A stretch of 34,999 bases of DNA, taken from an uncultured Propionivibrio sp. GTDB lineage: Bacteria; Pseudomonadota; Gammaproteobacteria; Burkholderiales; Rhodocyclaceae. The stretch's first letter is position 1, and the number at the start of each line of letters is the position of its first letter. Shown here piece by piece: positions 1 through 7,966 of the stretch. The notes beneath the pieces are model-generated. The model did no database searches. It saw only the letters and a program-made list of their open reading frames with translations, and was not told the origin of the DNA. Location: the NCBI GenBank assembly GCA_938040985.1, contig CALHZD010000131.1, positions 1-34,999 on the forward strand, read 5' to 3'. The translations under genes were made by a program, and so were the position numbers.

Positions 1-40
1 TGCCCGGAGATGCCCTAAATACAAGGGCTCCAGGGCGTCT
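1..40. repeat. Palindromic intergenic repeat, left copy (cut by window edge)
   Basis: A GCCCT/AGGGC stem with a 7-nt loop lies at 12-28, with further GGA/TCC pairing outside it. Positions 5-40 match the reverse complement of 34935-34970 at 27 of 36 bases by eye, so the two belong to one dispersed family. A short T run follows (CTTTTC near 39-44), so this copy could also end a transcript entering from the left. The family is not one I recognise by name. Confidence 0.5.
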
Positions 41-277
41 TTTCTAAAACCCCTATGAACAAAGAGCCGGCAGGCGCCGTGGCAAAAGCGGCATGTATGC
101 GCGCGCTTTGAGAGCACAAATCCTGCTCAGATCCGTTTGCTGCTGGCTATTCGTAATAAACGACTTTAAGTTATAAATTTTTCCCATTGTTTTTTAAAGA
201 AAAATTTTTTACAAAATTTATTCAAAACCTGTGTAAGTCATTGTACGGATTGAAAAAATACGGAAAAACGCTTGCAT
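41..277. other. AT-rich non-coding region upstream of the dcw cluster
   Basis: No convincing reading frame or structured RNA is visible here. Roughly 160-260 is much richer in A and T than the rest of the window, with A and T runs (for example around 190-215). This fits a promoter-proximal region that bends or melts easily, ahead of the mraZ promoter. No gene for the left neighbour is present in the window. Confidence 0.5.
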
Positions 278-286
278 TGCTTTAAT
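278..286 (+). promoter_or_regulatory. Putative extended -10 promoter for mraZ and the dcw operon
   Basis: TGC-TTTAAT matches an extended -10 element (TGn plus a 5/6 match to TATAAT). No good -35 hexamer lies 16-18 bases upstream, which extended -10 promoters can do without. Transcription would begin near 293, immediately before the repeated MraZ boxes at 299-328, so bound MraZ would block initiation or clearance. An alternative pair is TTGCAT (272-277) with TTAAAG (294-299). Confidence 0.4.
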
Positions 287-298
287 CTTTGTCTTAAA

Positions 299-328
299 GT
301 GGGAGAAAGTGGTGAGAAGTGGAAAATC
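299..328 (+). promoter_or_regulatory. Probable MraZ operator: three 10-bp direct repeats
   Basis: GTGGGAGAAA, GTGGTGAGAA and GTGGAAAATC follow one another without gaps at 299, 309 and 319. MraZ of E. coli binds TGGG-type direct repeats at about one helical turn spacing upstream of its own gene, and the spacing here is exactly 10 bp. The first box has the full TGGGA core and the other two keep TGG. The boxes lie between the likely promoter and the mraZ start, as expected for autorepression. The GTG triplets inside them could be mistaken for start codons. Confidence 0.7.
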
Positions 329-360
329 TTTCTCTAATTTTTCGCAAGAGGTCAGATTCG

Positions 361-807
361 ATGTTTCAGGGTGCAACTGCGCTCAATCTCGATGCCAAAG
401 GTCGGTTAGCCATTCCGGCGCGCCATCGGGAGCCGCTCGCCGCGGCTTCGGGGGGGCACGTGGTGCTGACCGCGCATCCGCATCGTTGTCTCTTGCTGTA
501 TCCCGAGCCGGCCTGGGCGCCGATTCGTGACAAAGTGCTGGCGGCCTCAAGCCTCAATCCACAATCGGCGGCAATCAAGCGTTTGCTTGTCGGTAATGCG
601 CGCGATGAGGGCGTTGATGCGGCCGGGAGGTTGCTGGTTGCGCCGGAGTTGCGCCAGTTCGCTCAGCTGGAAAAACAGGTTTGGCTGGTTGGGCAGGGAA
701 CGCATTTTGAAATCTGGTCGGATGCCAACTGGCAGCGGCAGATGGAAGTCTTTACGGGCATCGGCGATCAGACTTTGCCTTCCGATCTGGAAGGCTTGGC
801 GCTGTGA
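361..807 (+). CDS. mraZ: MraZ transcriptional regulator
   Basis: The 148-residue protein has two SpoVT/AbrB-like halves, each carrying the family's DxxxR signature: LDAKGRLAIP near residue 10 and VDAAGRLLVA near residue 85. MraZ forms a ring that binds direct repeats in its own promoter and represses the dcw operon. The ATG at 361 is chosen because the protein begins MFQGATALNLD as the family does and AAGAGG lies 9 bases upstream. GTG codons at 309 and 319 would add a non-conserved N-terminus and fall inside the operator. The gene is first in the cluster, and its stop overlaps the rsmH start as GTGA. Confidence 0.95.
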   Translation: MFQGATALNLDAKGRLAIPARHREPLAAASGGHVVLTAHPHRCLLLYPEPAWAPIRDKVLAASSLNPQSAAIKRLLVGNARDEGVDAAGRLLVAPELRQFAQLEKQVWLVGQGTHFEIWSDANWQRQMEVFTGIGDQTLPSDLEGLAL

Positions 808-1757
808 GCGAACGCTTGATGCATCAAACAGTTCTGTTGAAAGAAGCCGTCGAGGCATTGGCAGTGAAACCTTGCGGAATTTATGTCGATGGTACGTTCG
901 GTCGTGGCGGTCATAGCCGGGCGATTCTCGAACGTCTGAGTGACGGTGGCCATCTGCTGGCGTTCGACCGTGATCCGCAGGCGGTGGCAGCGGCAGAGGC
1001 CATTCAGGATGCCCGTCTGACGGTGCGGCATTGCAATTTTGGCGATTTGTCCGTGGCGTTGCGGGATGCGGGCGTCGCGGCGGTGGATGGCGTGCTGCTC
1101 GACGTGGGCGTGTCCTCGCCACAAATTGACGATGGATCGCGCGGTTTTAGTTTTCGTTTCGACGCGCCGCTCGATATGCGTATGGATACGACTCAAGGTG
1201 AAACGGCTGCGGCATTTCTGGCAAGCGCCGATATCAGGGAAATTACGGAGGTCATCAGAAATTATGGCGAAGAACGGTTTGCTTTCCAGATTGCAAAGAA
1301 GATTGTGGCTGCTCGGCGCGAGCAGCCGCTTGCAACCACCGGCCAGCTCGCCGCGCTGGTACGCGCGGCCGTGCGGACCCGTGAGTCCGGCCAGGATCCG
1401 GCGACGCGGACCTTTCAGGCTCTACGGATTTACGTCAATCGGGAACTCGATCAGCTCGCGCTAGCGCTGCCGCAGGCCATGAATGCCCTTAGACGCGGCG
1501 GACGGCTGGTTGTGATCAGTTTTCATTCACTCGAAGACCGCATCGTCAAGCGTTTCATGCGTGAGCAAGCGTCGGCGGACCGATTGCCGAAGCATCTGCC
1601 GCTGCGGGCGGTTGATTTGCCCAAGCCGCGTCTGCGTCTGGTCGGTAAGCCAGTGCGTGCGGGTGCGGCCGAGGTTGCCGCCAACCCGCGTGCGCGCAGC
1701 GCCGTGATGCGCGTGGCAGAACGCTTGGGCGATCTGGCAATGGCGGAGGCTGCCTGA
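804..1757 (+). CDS. rsmH: 16S rRNA (cytosine(1402)-N(4))-methyltransferase RsmH
   Basis: RsmH (MraW) uses S-adenosylmethionine to methylate N4 of C1402 in the 16S rRNA decoding centre. The 317-residue length is normal. The protein opens with HQTVLLKEAVEAL and then the SAM-binding loop DGTFGRGGHS near residue 30. The central LLDVGVSSPQID and the C-terminal VVISFHSLEDRIVKRF are family hallmarks. Translation probably starts at GTG 804, overlapping the mraZ stop (GTGA). ATG at 819 would give a protein starting MHQTVLL and cannot be excluded. The stop overlaps the ftsL start as TGATG. Confidence 0.95.
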   Translation: MSERLMHQTVLLKEAVEALAVKPCGIYVDGTFGRGGHSRAILERLSDGGHLLAFDRDPQAVAAAEAIQDARLTVRHCNFGDLSVALRDAGVAAVDGVLLDVGVSSPQIDDGSRGFSFRFDAPLDMRMDTTQGETAAAFLASADIREITEVIRNYGEERFAFQIAKKIVAARREQPLATTGQLAALVRAAVRTRESGQDPATRTFQALRIYVNRELDQLALALPQAMNALRRGGRLVVISFHSLEDRIVKRFMREQASADRLPKHLPLRAVDLPKPRLRLVGKPVRAGAAEVAANPRARSAVMRVAERLGDLAMAEAA

Positions 1758-2032
1758 TGATCCGCATTAATATGTTTCTGCTGCTGGCCGCCGTATTTTG
1801 CGCGCTGGGTATCGTCACCTCGCAGCACAAGGCGCGCAAGCTTTTTCAGGCGTTGGAAGCCGAACAGCGGCGGGCCGAAAAACTGGATATCGAATTTGAC
1901 CAGTTGCAGCTTGAGTTATCGACCTGGGCGACTTCGCCGCGCATCGAAAAAATCGCCCGGGAAAAACTGAAGATGCACACGCCGGAAGCCGGCAGGGTGC
2001 TGACGGCATCGTCAGGGAGCGTTGCAAGATGA
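1757..2032 (+). CDS. ftsL: Cell division protein FtsL
   Basis: This is a 91-residue bitopic membrane protein. A hydrophobic segment occupies about residues 5-20 (MFLLLAAVFCALGIV). It is followed by a heptad-rich coiled coil (about 25-60) with many Glu, Lys and Leu residues and a short polar tail. FtsL forms the FtsQLB complex, which activates FtsWI at the septum. Sequence conservation in the family is low. The call therefore rests on size, topology and position between rsmH and ftsI, which is the invariant place of ftsL. Both ends overlap neighbouring genes (TGATG with rsmH, 4 bases with ftsI). Confidence 0.9.
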   Translation: MIRINMFLLLAAVFCALGIVTSQHKARKLFQALEAEQRRAEKLDIEFDQLQLELSTWATSPRIEKIAREKLKMHTPEAGRVLTASSGSVAR

Positions 2033-3855
2033 TGCGTTTTAGTCCGCGTGCGCATCGATTCGCCGAAAGTCCGGTGCTTAAGCTGCGCCTGCCGGCCTGG
2101 CGTTCGCGGCTGATCGGTCTGTTGATTTTGTTTGGCTTTGGCGTGTTGATTGTGCGCGCTTTCTATCTGCAAATACTCAATGATGAGTTTTTGCAGGGGA
2201 AGGGCGAATCGCGCTACCGTCGTGACCTGCAAATCAATGCATTGCGCGGACGCATCGCCGACCGTAACGGCGATATTCTCGCCATCTCAACGCCGATGAA
2301 ATCCATTTGGGCGGTGCCGGCGGAAGCGAAGTTGTCGCCGCAGCAGACAAAGCAGCTGGCCTCGCTGCTGGAAATGAAGCCTGCTGACCTGAGGAAAAAG
2401 TTGGCGAGTGAGAAGTCTTTTGTCTTCCTGCAGCGGCAGCTGCCGCCAGAAATCGGTGAGCGCGTTGCGGCGCTTGGGCTGCCGGGCATCGGGCAGGATC
2501 AGGAGTACCGGCGCTACTACCCGGCCGGTGAAATGACGGCGCATATTGTCGGTTTTACCGGCGTCGATGACAAAGGGTTGGAGGGCGTTGAACTGGCTTT
2601 TCAGGATCAATTGATTGGTCGTGCGGGCAGTCGCAGCGTGATCCGCGATCGGCGAGGCCAGATCATTGAAGACGTAGGCTCGATCAAACCCCCGCAGGAC
2701 GGCAGCGATATCCGTCTGGCGCTTGATTCGAAAATTCAGTATCTGGCTTACAGCCAGCTCAAGCAGGCTGTTGCCGAGCACAAGGCCAAAGCGGGCGGCG
2801 CCGTTGTTATCGATACCCGCACGGGCGAAATTCTGGCGCTGGCCAACTGGCCGACGTATAACCCCAACAACCGCGCGCGCCTGTCCGGGGCGCAGTTGCG
2901 TAACCGTGCGCTGACCGATACCTATGAACCCGGTTCGGTCATGAAACCTTTCCCTATCGCGTTGGCGATAGATCACGGCAAGGTGAATTTCAATACGGTT
3001 ATCAATTGCGCGCCGGGCCGCATGAAAATCGGCACGGCAATAATTTCTGATGCGCATCCGCACGGCGACCTGACGGTGGCGCAGGTGATCCAGAAATCAT
3101 CCAATATCGGTACGGCAAAGATTGCCGCCATGCTCTCGCCGCGCCAGATGTGGGAAATGTTCAACACGGTCGGCTTTGGCCGTACGCCGCAGCTTGGTTT
3201 CCCGGGTGAAGTAAGCGGCCGGCTGCGGCCTTGGAAGCAATGGCGCCCCGTCGAGCAGGCAACCATGTCATATGGGCACGGTATTTCTGTCTCGCTGATG
3301 CAGATGGCGCGCGCCTACACGGTATTTGCACGCGACGGCGATCTGATTCCATTGACGCTTACCAAATCCGAAGATGTCGATGCGACGCCGGAAGGCGCTT
3401 TGTCAATCTTTACGCCCAAAACAGCGCGGGCAGTGCGCACCATGCTGGAAATGGCAGTTCAGTCCGGCGGCACAGCCCGCAAAGCGCAGGTGGCCGGTTA
3501 CCGCGTCGCCGGTAAAACGGGCACGGCCTACAAGATCGAGGGCGGGCAATACGTCAAAAAATACATTGCCTCATTCGTTGGTTTTGCGCCGGTTTCCAAT
3601 CCGCGTCTATTGGTCGCGGTCATGATCGACGAGCCGGGCGCCGGACGGCATTACGGCGGCGATGTGGCCGGGCCGGTGTTCTCCGGCATCATGGGCAGCG
3701 CTCTGCGCACGCTGGGCGTACCGCCCGACGCGCCGCTGGCTACGCCGGAAAAGCCCGTCCTGCAAACGGCCGGCGTGGAAAAAGCCGATGCGCCGGTGCG
3801 CGTTGCCGGCAGGAGCGGAAAAAATATCAGTTCGCCTGCGAAGGAGTCGTTATGA
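2029..3855 (+). CDS. ftsI: Septal peptidoglycan transpeptidase FtsI (PBP3)
   Basis: This 608-residue class B penicillin-binding protein has a short cytoplasmic N-terminus and one membrane anchor near residues 25-45. A PBP dimerisation domain (about 60-215) precedes the transpeptidase domain (about 240-560). The active-site serine is S303 in EPGSVMK (SxxK), followed by SSN in QKSSNIG and KTGT beginning at K496. It cross-links septal peptidoglycan made by FtsW. The last 50 residues are Pro/Ala-rich and probably disordered. It starts with a double ATG (2029 and 2032) inside the ftsL stop and ends in an ATGA overlap with murE. Confidence 0.96.
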   Translation: MMRFSPRAHRFAESPVLKLRLPAWRSRLIGLLILFGFGVLIVRAFYLQILNDEFLQGKGESRYRRDLQINALRGRIADRNGDILAISTPMKSIWAVPAEAKLSPQQTKQLASLLEMKPADLRKKLASEKSFVFLQRQLPPEIGERVAALGLPGIGQDQEYRRYYPAGEMTAHIVGFTGVDDKGLEGVELAFQDQLIGRAGSRSVIRDRRGQIIEDVGSIKPPQDGSDIRLALDSKIQYLAYSQLKQAVAEHKAKAGGAVVIDTRTGEILALANWPTYNPNNRARLSGAQLRNRALTDTYEPGSVMKPFPIALAIDHGKVNFNTVINCAPGRMKIGTAIISDAHPHGDLTVAQVIQKSSNIGTAKIAAMLSPRQMWEMFNTVGFGRTPQLGFPGEVSGRLRPWKQWRPVEQATMSYGHGISVSLMQMARAYTVFARDGDLIPLTLTKSEDVDATPEGALSIFTPKTARAVRTMLEMAVQSGGTARKAQVAGYRVAGKTGTAYKIEGGQYVKKYIASFVGFAPVSNPRLLVAVMIDEPGAGRHYGGDVAGPVFSGIMGSALRTLGVPPDAPLATPEKPVLQTAGVEKADAPVRVAGRSGKNISSPAKESL

Positions 3856-5375
3856 GTCGGCTGAGTGTTCCGCCTTCCCTTTCCGCAGCCGATGTCTTGT
3901 CGCAGTTGCGCGCGCAAGGCGCCGATCCGCTGGGCGTCACCGACGACAGCCGTCAGCTTCAGCGGGGCGATCTGTTCATGGCCTATCCGGGCGATTTTGC
4001 CGATGGTCGCGCGCATATTGCCGATGCCATTGCGCGCGGCGCAGCGGCCGTGTTGTGGGAGCAGGGCGATACGTTTTCATGGCAGCCGGAGTGGCGCCTG
4101 GCCAACCTGCCGGCGCAAGGTGTGCGCGCCCTGTGCGGACCGCTGGCGCATGCCATTTTCGGGCAACCCAGCGAACGGCTGTCGTTGATTGCCGTGACCG
4201 GCACCAATGGTAAAACCTCAATCAGTCACTGGCTGGCACAGGCGTATCCGCAGCCTTGCGCGTCGATCGGCACGCTGGGCGCGGAATTCCGCAGTGTGCA
4301 GGAGGCCACCGGGTTGACGACGCCAGAAGCGACGACGCTAGCGCGCTGTCTACGCCGGTTTGCCAATGCGGGGGCGCAGGCCTGCGCCTTGGAAGCCAGT
4401 TCGATCGGTATCGAGGAAGGGCGGCTTGATGGCGCTCATGTCGATGTGGCGATTTTCACCAATCTGACACGCGACCATCTCGACTATCACGGCACGATGG
4501 AAGCCTATGCAGCTGCCAAGAGGCGTCTGTTCGACTGGCCGGATCTACGACTGGCCGTTATCAACGTCGACGATCCGTTTGGCGCCGAACTCGCCAGACA
4601 GACAACAGCCCGCCGGACGGTGGGTTATACCGCCCAACCTGACAAGGGCGTCGGCTGCGCGAATGTCCTGCGCGCCGAATCGATCCAGGAAACCGCCGAA
4701 GGCATGTCTTTCTGGCTGGTTGTTCCGGAAATTCCCGACATGCCGGACTGGCCGCACGGCCGCGCCAAAATCGAGACCGGTTTGCTCGGACGTTATAACG
4801 TTTCAAACCTGTTGGCCGTAGCGGCCGTGCTGGCTGACGCCGGGATGACGCCGCGCGAAATCGCCGGACGCCTGCATGGGCTGACGCCGCCGCCGGGGCG
4901 GCTGGAAAAAATCGGCGGCGCGGATGATCCGCTGATCGCCGTCGATTACGCGCACACGCCGGATGCGCTGGAAAATGCGCTGATTGCCCTGCGTGGCTTG
5001 GCCGAAACGCGCGGCGGCGGGTTGACGGTCATTTTCGGCTGCGGCGGTGATCGTGACGCCGGCAAGCGTCCTTTGATGGGTGAAGTCGCAGCGCGGCTGG
5101 CCGATCGCGTCGTGATCACCAGCGACAATCCGCGCAGTGAAGATCCAGAACAAATTGTTGAAGCCATCCGCGCCGGCGCGCCCGATGCGGAGGTTATCGT
5201 CGATCGCGCCGCGGCGATTCGCCGCACCGTGCTGGCCGCCTCGTCGACAGCGGTCATTCTGCTGGCTGGAAAAGGGCATGAGCCTTATCAGGAAATCGCC
5301 GGTGAACGCCGCCCGTTCTCGGATGTCGCTGAAGCTCAGGCGGCGCTGGCCGTACGCCGGGAGGTGCGTTCATGA
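3852..5375 (+). CDS. murE: UDP-MurNAc-L-Ala-D-Glu:meso-DAP ligase MurE
   Basis: MurE adds the third stem-peptide residue using ATP. The 507-residue chain has the three Mur-ligase domains. The ATP loop is GTNGKTS at 117-123, the central domain has the lid sequence TNLTRDHLDYHGTMEAY, and the C-terminal domain has GCGGDRDAGKRP. The DNPR motif at 425-428 is the family signature for meso-diaminopimelate rather than lysine, so a Gram-negative DAP-type wall is expected. AAGGAG precedes the ATG at 3852, and the start overlaps the ftsI stop (ATGA). The 3' end overlaps murF in the same way. Confidence 0.96.
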   Translation: MSRLSVPPSLSAADVLSQLRAQGADPLGVTDDSRQLQRGDLFMAYPGDFADGRAHIADAIARGAAAVLWEQGDTFSWQPEWRLANLPAQGVRALCGPLAHAIFGQPSERLSLIAVTGTNGKTSISHWLAQAYPQPCASIGTLGAEFRSVQEATGLTTPEATTLARCLRRFANAGAQACALEASSIGIEEGRLDGAHVDVAIFTNLTRDHLDYHGTMEAYAAAKRRLFDWPDLRLAVINVDDPFGAELARQTTARRTVGYTAQPDKGVGCANVLRAESIQETAEGMSFWLVVPEIPDMPDWPHGRAKIETGLLGRYNVSNLLAVAAVLADAGMTPREIAGRLHGLTPPPGRLEKIGGADDPLIAVDYAHTPDALENALIALRGLAETRGGGLTVIFGCGGDRDAGKRPLMGEVAARLADRVVITSDNPRSEDPEQIVEAIRAGAPDAEVIVDRAAAIRRTVLAASSTAVILLAGKGHEPYQEIAGERRPFSDVAEAQAALAVRREVRS

Positions 5376-6877
5376 GTGCGATACGCCTACAGGAAGCTAT
5401 TCAGGCGATGGGCGGTTATCTGCTTGACGGCCAAGCGGGTGAGGCGACTGACCGGTTGTTGACCGGCGTTTCGTGCGACAGCCGGCAGATCGCTCCGGGC
5501 GAACTTTTTATTGCCTTGCGTGGCGAACGTTTCGACGGCCATGATTTTCTTGCCGCCGCGCAGGCGGCAGGTGCGGCGGCGGCCGTCATTGACGGACACG
5601 CCGTGCAGAAAGTCCATGCACCCGGTCTGCCGCTGGTCGTCGTGGCGGACACACGGCATGCGCTGGGTTTGCTGGCCGGCTGGCGGCGTTCGCGTTTTTC
5701 CCTGCCGCTGATCGCCGTGACGGGAAGCAACGGCAAAACGACGACCAAGGAAATGATCGCCAGCATTCTGCGCGCCGCATTTGGCAATACCGTGCTGGCA
5801 ACGCAGGGCAACTTCAATAACGATATTGGGCTGCCGCTGACCCTGCTGCGGCTGGAGGCCCGACACCGCGCAGCCGTCGTCGAAATCGGCATGAATCATC
5901 CCGGCGAGATTGTTGCGCTGGCGCATCTGGCGCGGCCGACCGTGGCGATTGTCACCAATGCACAGCGCGCCCATCTGTCCGGCATGGGATCGCTGGAAAA
6001 CGTCGCTGCCGAGAAGGGTAGTTTGTTCGGCGAGCTGGACGAATCCGGCGTCGCCGTGATTAATGCCGACGATCCGTGGGCCGAGCGGTGGCGTGCGCAG
6101 GCGGCCGGCCGGCACATTGTCGATTTCGCTTTTGAATCTCCCGCCAGTGTGCGCGGCCGTTATGTCGGGCACGGACTGGAATCCCGCTTGTATTTGTCGA
6201 CGCCCGCGGGTGAGACGGAGGTTACTTTGGCGGCCCCCGGTATCCATAATGCCCATAATGCGCTCGGCGCGGCGGCGGCGGCCTGGGCGGCGGGGCTTGG
6301 ACTGGACGCCATTTGCGCCGGCCTGGAGGCTTTCGGCGGCGTCAAAGGGCGTTTGCAGCGGCTGGCCGGACCGAATGGCGCGTTGCTGCTTGATGATACG
6401 TATAACGCTAATCCCGATTCCGTGCGCGCTGGCATTGATGTGCTGGCGGCAATTCCCGGACACAGAATTCTGGTACTTGGCGACATGGGCGAAATCGGTG
6501 ACATGAGCGGCCAGTATCACGACGAGGTGGGCGGCTATGCCAAGAGTCAGGGAATCGACCGCCTGCTGGCACTGGGCGAGACGAGCCTGCTGGCGGTGCG
6601 CAATTTCGGTGCGGGCGGCGAACATTTTCGCCGGTTGGAATCTCTGGTGGCCGCGCTGCGGCAGGAAATGCGACCCGGAACAAGCGTGCTGGTCAAAGGC
6701 TCGCACTTTATGCATATGGAACGGGTGATTGAGGCCTTGCTGGCAACGCCTCCGGAAAATACCGGCGCTCCGCCGGAGAATGCGCCCAAAAAGCCGGCGG
6801 GATATGCAGAGCGGGCGGAGCGGGCAGAACGAGTGGAACGGCCCGAAAATCCGCAATTGACAGGGGAGAAACCATAA
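5372..6877 (+). CDS. murF: UDP-MurNAc-tripeptide:D-Ala-D-Ala ligase MurF, with extra C-terminal tail
   Basis: MurF attaches D-Ala-D-Ala, made by DdlB, to complete the UDP-MurNAc-pentapeptide. The ATP loop GSNGKTTT is at 118-125. Other Mur-ligase features are QGNFNNDIGLPLTLL, LLLDDTYNANPDS and VLGDMGEIGD. The conserved fold appears to end near residue 455 (HFMHMERVIEALL). After it comes a polar tail of about 45 residues with PPEN repeats, three AER units and one VER unit. The 501-residue total is about 50 more than E. coli MurF. The start overlaps murE (ATGA) and the stop overlaps mraY (TAATG). Confidence 0.95.
   Translation: MSAIRLQEAIQAMGGYLLDGQAGEATDRLLTGVSCDSRQIAPGELFIALRGERFDGHDFLAAAQAAGAAAAVIDGHAVQKVHAPGLPLVVVADTRHALGLLAGWRRSRFSLPLIAVTGSNGKTTTKEMIASILRAAFGNTVLATQGNFNNDIGLPLTLLRLEARHRAAVVEIGMNHPGEIVALAHLARPTVAIVTNAQRAHLSGMGSLENVAAEKGSLFGELDESGVAVINADDPWAERWRAQAAGRHIVDFAFESPASVRGRYVGHGLESRLYLSTPAGETEVTLAAPGIHNAHNALGAAAAAWAAGLGLDAICAGLEAFGGVKGRLQRLAGPNGALLLDDTYNANPDSVRAGIDVLAAIPGHRILVLGDMGEIGDMSGQYHDEVGGYAKSQGIDRLLALGETSLLAVRNFGAGGEHFRRLESLVAALRQEMRPGTSVLVKGSHFMHMERVIEALLATPPENTGAPPENAPKKPAGYAERAERAERVERPENPQLTGEKP
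6806..6841 (+). repeat. Four tandem 9-bp units in the 3' end of murF
   Basis: GCAGAGCGG, GCGGAGCGG, GCAGAACGA and GTGGAACGG are consecutive and in frame, encoding AER-AER-AER-VER. The copies have diverged by one to three bases each. Because the unit is a multiple of three, copy-number change would lengthen or shorten the MurF tail without a frameshift. Confidence 0.85.
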
Positions 6878-7965
6878 TGCTGCTGGCTCTGGCGCAATGG
6901 CTGTCGCAAAGTATCAGCGGATTCAATGTATTCGCCTACATCACCTTGCGCGCAGTGCTGGCGGCGCTGACGGCGCTGACGATTTCCTTTATCGCCGGGC
7001 CGCCCGTAATTCGCTGGCTGGCGGCCAAAAAAATCGGTCAGGCTGTGCGTCAGGATGGCCCGCAAACGCATCTTTCCAAATCGGGAACGCCGACCATGGG
7101 CGGCGTGCTGGTGCTGATTTCGATCGCCGTCACGACGCTGCTCTGGGGCGATCTGACGAATCGCTATATCTGGGTGATTCTGATCGTGACGCTGGGTTTT
7201 GGCGCGATCGGCTGGTACGACGACTGGAAAAAAGTCGTCTACCGTGATCCCAAAGGATTGGCGAGCCGCTGGAAATATTTCTGGCAGTCGGTGATCGGGC
7301 TGCTTGTCGCCCTTTATCTGGCGATGACTTCGACGCTGCCGGCGCAAACGCAACTGATCGTGCCGTTTTTCAAGACGGTAGCGTATCCGCTCGGCATCGT
7401 CGGTTTTGTCGTTCTTACCTATCTGGTCATCGTCGGCACCAGCAATGCCGTCAATCTGACTGATGGCCTTGATGGTCTGGCGATCATGCCGGCGGTAATG
7501 GTTGCGGCGGCGCTGGCGATTTTTGCCTATGTGGCCGGCAATGCCGTTTTTGCCCGTTACTTGCTGATGCCATATATCCCCGGCGCAGGCGAGCTGGCGG
7601 TTTTTCTTGGCGCGCTGGCGGGCGCGGGGCTGGGATTTTTGTGGTTCAACGTCTATCCGGCGGAAGTTTTTATGGGCGATGTGGGCGCGCTGGCGCTGGG
7701 CGGCGCGCTGGGTACTGTGGCCGTGATCGTCCGTCAGGAAATCGTGCTGGCAATCATGGGCGGTATTTTCGTTGCCGAAACGCTGTCGGTTGCGGCGCAG
7801 GTGCTCTATTTCCGGCTGACGGGCGGCAAGCGCATTTTCCGGATGGCGCCGCTGCATCATCACTATGAGCTGGGCGGCTGGAAAGAAACCCAGGTTGTCG
7901 TTCGTTTCTGGATCATCACCATCATCCTGGTGCTGATCGGTTTGTCCACGCTGAAGATCCGTTGA
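6877..7965 (+). CDS. mraY: Phospho-N-acetylmuramoyl-pentapeptide transferase MraY
   Basis: MraY moves phospho-MurNAc-pentapeptide from UDP to undecaprenyl phosphate, making lipid I on the inner face of the cytoplasmic membrane. The 362-residue protein shows about ten hydrophobic segments. The catalytic motif NLTDGLDGLA starts at N193 (with D196 and D199). A further conserved acidic residue is D268 in FMGDVG, and the histidine cluster HHHYELGGWKE lies near 328. TPTMGGVL near 73 is also typical. The ATG shares bases with the murF stop. Confidence 0.96.
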   Translation: MLLALAQWLSQSISGFNVFAYITLRAVLAALTALTISFIAGPPVIRWLAAKKIGQAVRQDGPQTHLSKSGTPTMGGVLVLISIAVTTLLWGDLTNRYIWVILIVTLGFGAIGWYDDWKKVVYRDPKGLASRWKYFWQSVIGLLVALYLAMTSTLPAQTQLIVPFFKTVAYPLGIVGFVVLTYLVIVGTSNAVNLTDGLDGLAIMPAVMVAAALAIFAYVAGNAVFARYLLMPYIPGAGELAVFLGALAGAGLGFLWFNVYPAEVFMGDVGALALGGALGTVAVIVRQEIVLAIMGGIFVAETLSVAAQVLYFRLTGGKRIFRMAPLHHHYELGGWKETQVVVRFWIITIILVLIGLSTLKIR

Positions 7966-7966
7966 A

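Noticed and set aside
309..360. Upstream GTG starts extending mraZ or opening a separate frame
   Set aside because: The GTGs lie inside the operator repeats, have no proper ribosome site, and the added residues are not family-like. ATG 361 has AAGAGG and the conserved MFQGA start.
5387..6856. Open frame of nearly 490 codons antisense to murF
   Set aside because: The product has no recognisable domain. It is His/Arg/Gln-rich in the way antisense frames of GC-rich genes are, and murF itself is complete.
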